DNA of 18,564 nucleotides from Gammaproteobacteria bacterium. GTDB lineage: Bacteria; Pseudomonadota; Gammaproteobacteria; Eutrophobiales; Eutrophobiaceae. The stretch is taken from positions 1 to 18,564 of the forward strand of contig JABHFC010000363.1 in NCBI GenBank assembly GCA_018676275.1, read 5' to 3'. Below are positions 1 through 7,497 of this stretch, piece after piece. How positions within the stretch are numbered: position 1 is the stretch's first letter; each line of letters begins with the position of its first letter. The position numbers were made by a program, and so were the translations under genes. The notes beneath the pieces were generated by a model that saw nothing but the letters and a program-made list of their open reading frames with translations, made no database searches and was not told the DNA's origin.

Positions 1-813
1 AGTTAAAACTATCCAGCCTATAGTAGTAGTCCATAACTTACTCATGGCTTCCGGCTCCATGAAATTCAATAACACACCTAGAAAAATCGGTAACCCGGTC
101 ATCACAATGCCCTGTAATCTACCTTGCGCTGTCAGACCTTCAATCTTGCCTTCCATCATCTCCTTGCGGCGTAGGGTCTCACCAAGTGTTTCCATAGTTT
201 CAGCCAGGTTGCCACCGACTTCGCGATTAATCAGCAGGGCAGTGACCAGCATATTAAAATCCTGAATGGGGATACGCTCCTGCATACTCTTTAAAGATAC
301 TTCAAATTCGACCCCCAGGCGTTGTTCCTTGAGAAATAATTCAAATTCCTGTGAAAGTGGAGCCGGTTGTTCCTTGACCATTCCTTCGAGGGCAATATTC
401 AAGCTTGCCCCGGCACGCATGGCGCCGGATATCATGGCCAGGCCATCTGGTAATTGTTGTTCAAAACGTTTCAGGCGCTTTTTCCGTGCTGAACGATAAA
501 TGAAAGCCGGTAAAATAATAATAATACCCATCACGGCTAAAGTAGCCGCAATGTCACCCGTAATAAACCAGGTTAAAATAGGCAAGATTACAATTGCAGC
601 AAGGTTCAGTACGAACAATTGATTCGGGTCAATCGACATGAACATGTCAGACATGTTATTACTGGCGGTGGAAGTAAATGTTTCCTTGTAGTTTTCCATG
701 TACGACTGCACTTTGTTTGCAAATACAAACCACAGACAACTGATCATCAAAAAAACACAAATCAGAGCGAGGTAAAAGCTGACATTTGCAGAAAGTGAAA
801 GTATAAAGTCCAT
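1..813 (-). CDS. tadB: TadB, inner-membrane platform protein of the Tad/Flp pilus (3' end outside window)
   Basis: Partial gene. Reading the minus strand from the ATG at 813 gives 271 codons with no stop before the left edge; TadB proteins are usually a little over 300 residues, so roughly the last 50 are missing. Visible features are an N-terminal membrane segment (about residues 9-32), two further hydrophobic segments (about 67-88 and 91-106), a cytoplasmic type II secretion F domain (about 118-245) with the segments LPDGLAMISGAMRAGASL and NREVGGNLAETMETLGETLR, and another hydrophobic stretch at the end of the visible part. TadB and TadC together form the inner-membrane platform on which the TadA ATPase acts to extrude Flp pilin. 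The start lies 5 bases after the tadA stop with little Shine-Dalgarno signal, which suggests translational coupling. tadC is expected next, beyond the edge. Confidence 0.9.
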   Translation of the reverse strand, partial: MDFILSLSANVSFYLALICVFLMISCLWFVFANKVQSYMENYKETFTSTASNNMSDMFMSIDPNQLFVLNLAAIVILPILTWFITGDIAATLAVMGIIIILPAFIYRSARKKRLKRFEQQLPDGLAMISGAMRAGASLNIALEGMVKEQPAPLSQEFELFLKEQRLGVEFEVSLKSMQERIPIQDFNMLVTALLINREVGGNLAETMETLGETLRRKEMMEGKIEGLTAQGRLQGIVMTGLPIFLGVLLNFMEPEAMSKLWTTTIGWIVLT

Positions 814-818
814 ATTTA

Positions 819-2510
819 CTAGTTCGAGAAAATTGACATATCTACTGGTAAACCACGCTGACGCATTTCTTCGTAGAAATGTGGTATCGCACCGGTCGCT
901 TCAAAATGGCCCTTGACCTTGCCATTCTCATCAAAACCTTCCTGCTGGTAGCGGAAGATATCCTGCATGGAGACAATTCCTGATTCCACACCAGTGATCT
1001 CGGTTATATTGGTTACACGGCGAGAACCATCCGAGTAGCGAGATATCTGCACGATCATATGGATTGCTGATGCGACCATCTCCCTGATAGCGGCGACTGG
1101 TAGATCCAGACCGGACATCATTACCATAACTTCTAGCCGTGCGATCATATCCCGGGGCGTATTTGCATGCGCTGTGGTTAGTGAGCCATCATGCCCGGTA
1201 TTCATCGCCTGCAGCATGTCCAGTGTTTCACCACCACGGCACTCACCGACCACGATACGGTCAGGCCGCATACGTAAGCAGTTTTTCACCAAATCTCGAA
1301 TAGGTATCGCGCCTTTGCCTTCAAGGTTGGCAGGTCGAGCCTCAAGGCTGACCAGGTGTGGTTGCACAAGTTTTAATTCCGCCGCATCTTCAACGGTTAT
1401 GATGCGTTCAGTAGATGGGATGAAATTCGATAATACATTGAGTAGTGTCGTCTTGCCGCTACCGGTACCACCTGAGATAAGTATGTTCATGTGATTTTCT
1501 ACGGCAGTCTCGAGAAAGTTGACCATTTTCTCATTTAATGCACCAAAATTAACCAAGTCTTTGGCGACCAGTTTTTGTTTGGCAAATTTTCGAATGGTCA
1601 GGCAAGGACCGCGTAAAGCAAGCGGTGGTATGATGGCATTAACGCGGGAACCATCTTTTAAACGGGCATCAACCAGCGGCGAGCTTTCATCGATTCGTCT
1701 TCCCAACGGAGAGACGATACGTTCGATAGCCGTCATTACGGCATCATCACTGGAGAAGGTGATATCAGAGAGGGTCAACTTTCCTGACCGTTCAATAAAA
1801 ATTTCATCAAACTTGTTGACCATGATTTCGGTGACATCATCGTTGGCGAGTAATTCTTCCAGTGGTCCCAGGCCAACTGCTTCATTTAGTACGTCACTGG
1901 CTAGTTTTTCCCTGTCAACGTTATCGGGTAGTTTCGAGCCCATTTCAGCTATTATTTCGCGAACCAGGCCCTCAACATGTTTGCGCAGGCCATCCTCGTC
2001 CATGCTACCGATATCAGTACGGCGTAAATCCATTGCCGCGAGCAGTTCATCGTGTACCCGGTTACGCCATTTGAATTTTTCGTCGTGCTGAATCTTTACC
2101 AGGGTTTTACTGAGTTCTTCTGATTCATCCAGGATCTGGTGCGGCTGCACACCAATCACAGTTTTCATATCTTCGAAGGCGTCTTCGTCATCCTCGTCAA
2201 CTTCACCGTCGGAATCAGCACTTACACCAGCCTGTATGTAGTAGCCGCCAATATTAATTTTATCAGTAGTCCGGATCGGGCCGTGGTGGTCCACGTTTTC
2301 GCCGTTAACCTCAACGCTGCCTTTCCCGGTTTTATCCTCTATAAATAAACCTTCTGAGGTTCGCGTGATAATCGCGTGATGATTTGCGACCTTCCAACCG
2401 CGTAACTGGATAAAGTTATCACGCGATTTACCGATAGAACATTCGTTCACAGGGCAGCTGAAATTTTTAATTCTTTCGCCCTTGGCATTATTGACTAATA
2501 CATCAAACAT
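819..2510 (-). CDS. tadA: TadA/CpaF pilus-assembly ATPase with N-terminal FHA domain
   Basis: Hexameric secretion ATPase that powers Tad pilus assembly at the cytoplasmic face of the inner membrane. The CpaF core (about residues 140-500) has the Walker A loop GGTGSGKTT (347-355), the Walker B region RIVVGECRGGE (418-428) and the His-box region TTAHANTPRDMIARLE (445-460). Ahead of it is an FHA-like domain (about 20-95) with IGKSRDN, VANHHAII and VEVNG, followed by a very acidic linker (about 99-114). At 563 residues it is longer than typical CpaF proteins (about 430-480), and the FHA part accounts for the difference. Two residues usually important for phosphothreonine binding differ: the Arg after the first Gly is Lys28, and the Ser of the usual S-R-x-H motif is Ala42, while His45 is kept. 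Binding of phosphothreonine is therefore uncertain. GGA sits about 8 bases before the ATG. It lies 14 bases after the secretin gene, and no tadZ/cpaE intervenes. Confidence 0.93.
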   Translation of the reverse strand: MFDVLVNNAKGERIKNFSCPVNECSIGKSRDNFIQLRGWKVANHHAIITRTSEGLFIEDKTGKGSVEVNGENVDHHGPIRTTDKINIGGYYIQAGVSADSDGEVDEDDEDAFEDMKTVIGVQPHQILDESEELSKTLVKIQHDEKFKWRNRVHDELLAAMDLRRTDIGSMDEDGLRKHVEGLVREIIAEMGSKLPDNVDREKLASDVLNEAVGLGPLEELLANDDVTEIMVNKFDEIFIERSGKLTLSDITFSSDDAVMTAIERIVSPLGRRIDESSPLVDARLKDGSRVNAIIPPLALRGPCLTIRKFAKQKLVAKDLVNFGALNEKMVNFLETAVENHMNILISGGTGSGKTTLLNVLSNFIPSTERIITVEDAAELKLVQPHLVSLEARPANLEGKGAIPIRDLVKNCLRMRPDRIVVGECRGGETLDMLQAMNTGHDGSLTTAHANTPRDMIARLEVMVMMSGLDLPVAAIREMVASAIHMIVQISRYSDGSRRVTNITEITGVESGIVSMQDIFRYQQEGFDENGKVKGHFEATGAIPHFYEEMRQRGLPVDMSIFSN

Positions 2511-2524
2511 AATAATTCCGTATC

Positions 2525-3865
2525 CTAGTAAACAATATCAAGTCGTTTTTCGTCGATCTGTTCGACAGTGGCTTCAACGCCTTTTTTGGCATAATCTATG
2601 GCTTCTTTGTTTATATCAGAATCTGCATTGAAAATCTTTGGGGTGACGAAAATAACCAGCTCGCTTTTTTGATCGCGGAAGTTTTTCGAGCGAAAAAGAT
2701 GACCGAGTATGGGGATGTCCATGAGAAATTTTACGCCGCTGGTATCTTTTGACGCCTGCTGATTCATTAAACCGGACATCACCAGAGTTTCACCGGAGCG
2801 CATGCTTATATCAGTGGCAGTTTTTCGGGTAAGCAACCCGGGCACGTCACCAACCGATACCGATCGATCGATCGCACTTATCTCGGTGGAAACATTGGCG
2901 CGAATGTTGTCATTGCGATCCACCACTGGTTTCACACTAAGAGCAACACCAAATTCCTTGAATTCGATGGTGGTGCCACTGATAGTAGAAATCTCGATGG
3001 GGAATTCGCCACCGGCGAGGAAGCTGGCTTCACCTCCACTGCGTGTCGATAAACGTGGTTCCGCCAGGATAACGGCATTTCCGGAATTTACTGCAAAATT
3101 GATGCGTGATGTTATCTCCGCAGCAATGCCAAAATACCCAAACGCACCATTATTGGCCTGATTAATCAGTCTTGGTAAAGGAGTCGCCTGGTCATTAAAA
3201 TTCAGCGCGCCATTAAAGGATACTGGCTTCTCTGGCGTAACACGAAAGGTGGAATTAGTAACCCCATCCAGTGCGAGTGCGGCCGCAGGTCCTGCAATGG
3301 CTGAGTCCCAGTTAATACCGAAGTTCTCAAGGTAATTCTTGTTGAATTCGGTAATCTTGATATTCATGATTACCATCTTGTTGTCCGGAGCGTCGTCATT
3401 CAAAACAGCTTTCTGGGTTAAATCCATCAATCCGGGGATGGCTTCCATCACGGTCGTGATGGCGGATGTATGGCCGCTATCTACCAGGCCCGATAACACG
3501 ACGCGTTCGCCTACAACACGAATATTGAGTCCTTCCACATCGGCCAGCAGGTTTCTGACTTCATTAGCAGTTTTCTCGGCAGTACTTAAACTCTTGGTGA
3601 TGTGGACTGTGTAATCCTTTTCCGTGCCGTCCTTGAACCAGATATGGACGTTACTGTCTCCTTCTTTTTCTGCAATGAGTAGTAATTGCCCGTTATTAAG
3701 CATGGACGTACTGAGTAGTGTTGAGTTACCAACGGCAATGCGCTCGATGTCACCCACATTCAGAATTTTTATTTTGCCAACATAAAGTTCGATTTTTTCA
3801 CCGGCAAAAGATGGCTGCAGAGCCGAGGATAATATGAAACATAAAACAAACAGTTTTTTTATCAT
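2525..3865 (-). CDS. cpaC: CpaC/RcpA outer-membrane secretin of the Tad pilus
   Basis: Forms the outer-membrane ring through which the Flp pilus leaves the cell. The 446 residues comprise a signal peptide with likely cleavage after Ala21 (LQPSFA|GEK), an N-terminal pilus-formation domain (about 22-90), a BON-like domain (about 95-152, with GERVVLSGLVDS), and the secretin domain (about 255-413). The secretin part shows NSGNAVILAEPRLSTRSGG, the hallmark VPGLLTRKTAT (341-351), IPILGHLFRS and ELVIFVTPKIF. Length is normal for CpaC. No lipobox is visible, so it may rely on a separate pilotin; the small secreted protein encoded just upstream is one candidate, by inference only. AGGAAT lies about 11 bases before the ATG. 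The 80-base gap to the upstream gene shows no clear terminator, so co-transcription is expected. Confidence 0.93.
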   Translation of the reverse strand: MIKKLFVLCFILSSALQPSFAGEKIELYVGKIKILNVGDIERIAVGNSTLLSTSMLNNGQLLLIAEKEGDSNVHIWFKDGTEKDYTVHITKSLSTAEKTANEVRNLLADVEGLNIRVVGERVVLSGLVDSGHTSAITTVMEAIPGLMDLTQKAVLNDDAPDNKMVIMNIKITEFNKNYLENFGINWDSAIAGPAAALALDGVTNSTFRVTPEKPVSFNGALNFNDQATPLPRLINQANNGAFGYFGIAAEITSRINFAVNSGNAVILAEPRLSTRSGGEASFLAGGEFPIEISTISGTTIEFKEFGVALSVKPVVDRNDNIRANVSTEISAIDRSVSVGDVPGLLTRKTATDISMRSGETLVMSGLMNQQASKDTSGVKFLMDIPILGHLFRSKNFRDQKSELVIFVTPKIFNADSDINKEAIDYAKKGVEATVEQIDEKRLDIVY

Positions 3866-3945
3866 GATTTTGTTATTCCTGAATCTTTGCTATTTCTAAA
3901 AATATAAATTCAACATTACCCGGCACAGAGATCTTAAATTAGTCT

Positions 3946-4203
3946 CTATTTTTCAATTATCAGGGCGCTTCGCTTGGCAACACCTCTATCTCCCTGCCCA
4001 CCGACTATCAGCTCAATCCGTTTACTGCCGGTAGTCTTCTTCATAGAAGCTGGTCTTTCCGGCTTTTCTTCTTCAAGCTCAATAATTACACCCTTGTCCT
4101 CTTGAGTTGCCGCCTCTTCAAGTATCAGCTCATCCGTTTCCTCAGCTACCACCACACCGGGCTCCAGCATGAGCAGCAGCAAAACAGGTAGCAAGCGAGT
4201 CAT
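3946..4203 (-). CDS. small secreted protein whose C-terminus matches that of CpaB
   Basis: Not recognised as a named family. It has 85 residues: an N-terminal signal peptide (hydrophobic core 4-13, likely cleavage VVVA|EE after residue 20), a strongly acidic segment (about 21-50) rich in Glu, and a basic C-terminal segment (about 55-85). That last segment (TTGSKRIELIVGG, then G-x-AK and a hydrophobic end) aligns with the last 35 residues of the CpaB encoded just upstream (TGTKRGGRFTLIIGGG, then G-x-AK). The stop of cpaB and this ATG are 8 bases apart, with GGAG shortly before the ATG, so the two are translated from one message. A periplasmic protein working with CpaB or the secretin is a reasonable inference from position and shared motif; no biochemical role can be assigned. 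It is smaller than RcpB and shows no clear similarity to it. Confidence 0.75.
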   Translation of the reverse strand: MTRLLPVLLLLMLEPGVVVAEETDELILEEAATQEDKGVIIELEEEKPERPASMKKTTGSKRIELIVGGQGDRGVAKRSALIIEK

Positions 4204-4211
4204 AACTCCAG

Positions 4212-6320
4212 TTATTCCTCAGCTGGAACTGGCTCGTCCGGACTAATGTTTAAATTAAATGACTTCGCCTGACCATTTTCACTACCACCACCAATGATGA
4301 GCGTAAAACGACCACCTCTCTTGGTGCCGGTGATGGTCTGGCTGTCTGCAACCTGAGAAATTTCTTTATCCGAAAGAATCTTGCCATCAGCACCGATCAT
4401 GATTTTACTCGGGTCAACGACATTTCCATTTTTGTCGATAATCTCACCCTTCTCATTTACGGTGTAGCCGGCCGCCTCCAGTTGTGCGCGGCTGGCAATG
4501 GCCTTACCGTTGGCATCAACCAGGTTACCGTTTTGATCGACACCGGCCGCAACTTTGATACCTGCCTTTTCCAGTTGTTTTTTGCTGAGTATCTCCCCAT
4601 TAGCAGAAGTTACCAGATCATTTTTATCGACGATGTTGCCGTTGCTATCAACGATGTTTCCGTTTTCATCGATGCTGAGTCCGGCAGCGGCCAGTTGCTC
4701 CTTGGTCATAACTGAGCCATCCGAAGCGACAACGATACTTTTTGGATCCACGATATTGCCATCCTTGTCGACGATCTGACCGAGTTCATTGACGCTGAGT
4801 CCGGCGGCTGCAAGTTGTTCCTTGCTAAGGACACTACCATCGGCGGCGATAATAAGGTCATCCGGGTTAACGACATTGCCATCCTTATCAACTATCTCAC
4901 CATTCTCATTTATGCTGTAGCCAGCGGCTGCAAGTTGATCCTTGGTGATGACAGTGCCATCTTTTGCAACCACCATTTCATTTGCTGAAAGAACCTTACC
5001 GTTGGCGTCCACAATCTCTCCATTGGCATTGACGGACAGGCCAGAGGCAGCCAGCTGCTGTTTCGTCATAACTGTGCCATCTGCAGCAACGACAACATCA
5101 TTTACATCGACTACATTTCCATCTTTATCAATTATCTGACCCTTATCATTAATAGTGAGACCTGCTGCGGCAAGTTGTTGTTTTGTCATGACGGTGCCAT
5201 CTGCAGCAATGACGATGTCTTCGGGATTAACAACATTGCCGTCTTTATCGACAATTTGACCGTTTTCATTCACGCTATAACCAGCGGCAGCCAGTTGCTC
5301 GGCGCTCAGGACTTTATTTCCATCCGCATCAACGAGATTACCATTTACGTCTACGCCTGCCGCAACAGTAGCGCGTGATGCGCGTTCTTTTTCAGCCTGC
5401 GCCATTTGCACAGCATTGCTGAATAGATCCGGGGAACCGACAGTTGTAAACGCAGAGGCGCCCTGATCATTCCGATTACGTAACAGCGTCACGATGTCGC
5501 CTTTATCTATTGCAATAGTAATCAAAGCCGCCTGCTGGGGATCTACTTCCAGAGTAATGTGAGAGAAAGTCGTTTCCGAGCGTCGCTGAGGTTGCCTCAG
5601 TGCATCCAGTGTCTCGCTATAGGGATCTCTCCCGGCTGCCAGAACGGTGACATTCTGCGATACCGGGATAATGACATCGTCGGGAGCAAGCATGCCAAGC
5701 AACTCGGTCGGGTTTTCAACCCCTTCTGCGGCTTCCAGTAATTCACCGGGGATCGAAGTCAATATCTCAGTGGGCAACATGGCCAGCACGCCGGCCTCCT
5801 GTGCCGCTGCAAAAAGTTCAGCGCTGAAACCCGATGCAGCAAAGGGAATGTTGACGAATACATCTACGCGATTGCCGGGGCGGAGAAAACCGCCAATGGA
5901 ATTTATGTCATCCACACTGATGGTCATGGCACGTTTACCTGGAGGGACAACATCGGAGAAATCACGAGGAAAATCATCATCTATAAAGCTTTTCAGCAGT
6001 GTTTTGCCGATGCCAAGGTTGGCCACCAGCGAACGACCGATGTAACGATCAAATTCTGAGGGAAAAATGGCATCATCATGGACATAATCATCCGGTACTT
6101 GTAGCGCACTGAAAAGGTTTTCTGTTATTTCTGTGCCCTTGGGCAAATCCTGATTAGCGACAACAACTCTGAGTGTGCGGGCTTGATCCTGTTCGTACTT
6201 TGCTTTTAATTCAGCTTCCTTCGCATTCAGATAGAACATTGCGAGTAAGGCCGCAATAACACCAAAACCGAGTGCACCGGCAATCAGGGGAATAGCACTA
6301 TTCTCTTGTTTTTTAGCCAT
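4212..6320 (-). CDS. cpaB: CpaB/RcpC Tad pilus assembly protein with a long internal 40-residue repeat array
   Basis: Periplasmic, inner-membrane-anchored Tad component thought to act with the secretin. In order: one membrane anchor (about residues 9-31), a SAF domain (about 50-113, with VVVANQDLPKGTEIT and YIGRSLVANLGIGKTLL), and the RcpC/CpaB part (about 125-285, with VPPGKRAMTISVDDINSIGG, FLRPGNRVDVFVN and EVDPQQAALITIAIDKGDIV). So far this is a normal family member, and those are usually about 250-350 residues. Residues 320-651 are instead a tandem array of 40-residue units, and the chain ends in a short tail (about 660-692) with FTLIIGGG. Total length is 702. The repeats stay in frame with no stop or frameshift, so the protein is presumably functional. 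The ribosome site is weak (AAAGAA well upstream of the ATG). It lies between a pilin-like gene (49 bases away) and the small secreted protein gene (8 bases). Confidence 0.93.
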   Translation of the reverse strand: MAKKQENSAIPLIAGALGFGVIAALLAMFYLNAKEAELKAKYEQDQARTLRVVVANQDLPKGTEITENLFSALQVPDDYVHDDAIFPSEFDRYIGRSLVANLGIGKTLLKSFIDDDFPRDFSDVVPPGKRAMTISVDDINSIGGFLRPGNRVDVFVNIPFAASGFSAELFAAAQEAGVLAMLPTEILTSIPGELLEAAEGVENPTELLGMLAPDDVIIPVSQNVTVLAAGRDPYSETLDALRQPQRRSETTFSHITLEVDPQQAALITIAIDKGDIVTLLRNRNDQGASAFTTVGSPDLFSNAVQMAQAEKERASRATVAAGVDVNGNLVDADGNKVLSAEQLAAAGYSVNENGQIVDKDGNVVNPEDIVIAADGTVMTKQQLAAAGLTINDKGQIIDKDGNVVDVNDVVVAADGTVMTKQQLAASGLSVNANGEIVDANGKVLSANEMVVAKDGTVITKDQLAAAGYSINENGEIVDKDGNVVNPDDLIIAADGSVLSKEQLAAAGLSVNELGQIVDKDGNIVDPKSIVVASDGSVMTKEQLAAAGLSIDENGNIVDSNGNIVDKNDLVTSANGEILSKKQLEKAGIKVAAGVDQNGNLVDANGKAIASRAQLEAAGYTVNEKGEIIDKNGNVVDPSKIMIGADGKILSDKEISQVADSQTITGTKRGGRFTLIIGGGSENGQAKSFNLNISPDEPVPAEE
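4368..5363 (-). repeat. 120-bp tandem repeat array inside cpaB (40-residue protein repeats)
   Basis: Six consecutive units of exactly 120 bases, coding residues 341-580 of CpaB: 5300-5181, 5180-5061, 5060-4941, 4940-4821, 4820-4701 and 4700-4581. They are followed by a 10-residue stub and a seventh full unit (4487-4368). A shorter 21-residue unit beginning AAGVD-x-NGNLVDA precedes the first repeat (5363-5301) and recurs before the seventh (4550-4488). Each full unit carries QLAAAG, then N-E-N-G, then IVDKDGNVV, then ADGTVMTK or close variants. Asx-Gly turns alternate with short hydrophobic strands, followed by a short Ala-rich segment. The DNA copies differ at many third positions, so this is not a very recent expansion. 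No indel breaks the period in the six-unit block. Confidence 0.95.
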
Positions 6321-6369
6321 AATTATTATTCTTTAAATTAAAGATTGTTTTGAAAAAGCTGATAAGCGG

Positions 6370-6741
6370 TCAAAAAAACGATAAACCATCGGTTATATCG
6401 TTTACGCTCGGTGGTATATCAGACGGAAACTCAAATGTTGGGGATGCAGGCACCGAGTTGTACAGTTGATTAAGCTTATTCTCTACAGCAGTAATATTTT
6501 CGCCATTTGCATCAAGAACATATTCCCCTAGATTGTCAAATTGCGGCAGCGTGGAAAGAGAAGCCGCATAGGAGTAACCCTGGTGATTGTCATTAATCAC
6601 GCCGAGAAGATCCAGTAGTACATCACCGCCGGGACCGATGGTGAGCACCATAACTCCGAAAACAAGCACAACTACATATTCGGTCATGCCCTGGCCTCGT
6701 TGCGACCGGATTTGCCTTGTAATTTTGGATGTCAATGACAT
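6370..6741 (-). CDS. pilin-like protein with class III (Flp-type) prepilin leader
   Basis: A 123-residue protein with a short basic leader and the motif RGQGMTEYVVVLVFGVMVLT. The predicted prepilin peptidase cut is after Gly18, leaving a mature N-terminus of Met-Thr-Glu followed by a hydrophobic segment (about 22-35). This is the same processing signal as in the Flp pilin encoded at the start of the locus, and the conserved Glu is present. The rest (about 40-123) is a soluble domain of no family that I recognise, longer than the tail of a true Flp pilin and ending in SFF. A minor pilin or TadE/TadF-like pseudopilin is the likely role. The gene starts 12 bases after its upstream neighbour's stop, with little Shine-Dalgarno signal. 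Confidence is high that it is a processed pilin-like protein and low on which kind. Confidence 0.78.
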   Translation of the reverse strand: MSLTSKITRQIRSQRGQGMTEYVVVLVFGVMVLTIGPGGDVLLDLLGVINDNHQGYSYAASLSTLPQFDNLGEYVLDANGENITAVENKLNQLYNSVPASPTFEFPSDIPPSVNDITDGLSFF

Positions 6742-6753
6742 GAATATAAGTTA

Positions 6754-7494
6754 TCAGAAAACGGAATTTTTTACCGAGTTTACTACAACTCGCGTGTAGT
6801 TTTTATCTTTCAGTACCATAATAGTGACGCGGTTTCGCCGGTTTTTAAACACCAATGAGTGGCTTTCATCTGTACCAAGACGGCGGTCTGTTTCGGTTGT
6901 CCAGCCCTTACCCTGATAATGTTGTCGGTAGAAAGAGGCGTTATTCATCACAGAATGCGTATTTGAGATGATCATCGTAGTTGCATTTTTCCCAGGGTCA
7001 GAACTTTTCATCTCATTAATTACATAACTGCCCGGTATTTTCGGTATCGAACTACCTAGCTCGGGTGTTTTTTTCGAGGCTGAGGGTAATGGACTGGTGG
7101 AAAGGTATCCCCATGAACCGGATTGATCGTTTTCATTTACCCTCACCTGAACAGTCAGCAGATAGCCGTCTTCGATCCGACTAATAATAAACCAGGGTGC
7201 AGCGTCTATGCTTTCCATAAACCCCGGTTTGTCTTTCTCGGCAGGTCTTTTCCACTCGCGCCGATAAAACTGGACCACATCTTCAATTGATTTGCGGCTG
7301 TGAAAGGCTCGTATTGCTGATTTTATACCATTGACTTCTATGTTTTTTCCTACCCATTCAACCGATGCGCCAGGTGGTGGCGGGAAGTCGGGAGGGCCGG
7401 CAAATGTAGATAGCGGCAGCAAAAAATACAGCAGCGTTACGGCAAGTACTAAACTGCTTTTACGACCTGCTGAATGTGTTTTTAGATACTTCAT
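6754..7494 (-). CDS. unrecognised secreted protein with two similar halves, within the Tad locus
   Basis: Family not recognised. It has 246 residues with a signal peptide (basic start, hydrophobic core about 13-27, likely cleavage after Ala32, STFA|GPP) and then a Pro-rich stretch PPDFPPPPG. The mature part seems to contain the same unit twice: SIEDVVQFYRREW (about 69-81) followed by strands ending in YLLTVQVRV, and SVMNNASFYRQHYQGKGW (181-198) followed by strands ending in RVTIMVLK and TRVVVNSV. Both halves are a helix with an F-Y-R motif, an aromatic turn and then paired strands. The linker (about 135-155) is rich in Ser, Pro and Lys. The gene starts 3 bases after the tadE-like stop and ends 12 bases before the pilin-like gene, so it belongs to the Tad operon. 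A periplasmic or surface accessory role is inferred from position and signal peptide only. Confidence 0.72.
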   Translation of the reverse strand: MKYLKTHSAGRKSSLVLAVTLLYFLLPLSTFAGPPDFPPPPGASVEWVGKNIEVNGIKSAIRAFHSRKSIEDVVQFYRREWKRPAEKDKPGFMESIDAAPWFIISRIEDGYLLTVQVRVNENDQSGSWGYLSTSPLPSASKKTPELGSSIPKIPGSYVINEMKSSDPGKNATTMIISNTHSVMNNASFYRQHYQGKGWTTETDRRLGTDESHSLVFKNRRNRVTIMVLKDKNYTRVVVNSVKNSVF

Positions 7495-7497
7495 CGT

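Noticed and set aside
4368..5363. 120-base periodicity resembling a CRISPR or other non-coding repeat array
   Set aside because: The period is a multiple of three, an open frame runs through it, and the changes between copies are largely at third codon positions; it is a protein repeat within cpaB.
4368..5363. EF-hand or dockerin calcium sites in the repeats (D-K-D-G-N and A-A-D-G-T-V)
   Set aside because: The first ligand positions of the D-x-D-x-D-G loop are not filled and spacing does not fit the 12-residue EF-hand or the dockerin pattern. Some metal binding remains possible, but it is not shown.
4482..5378. Several open frames on the plus strand opposite the cpaB repeats (for example 4942-5139 and 5175-5378)
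   Set aside because: They are a by-product of the repeated coding sequence, which lacks stops in other frames. Their translations show no family motifs.
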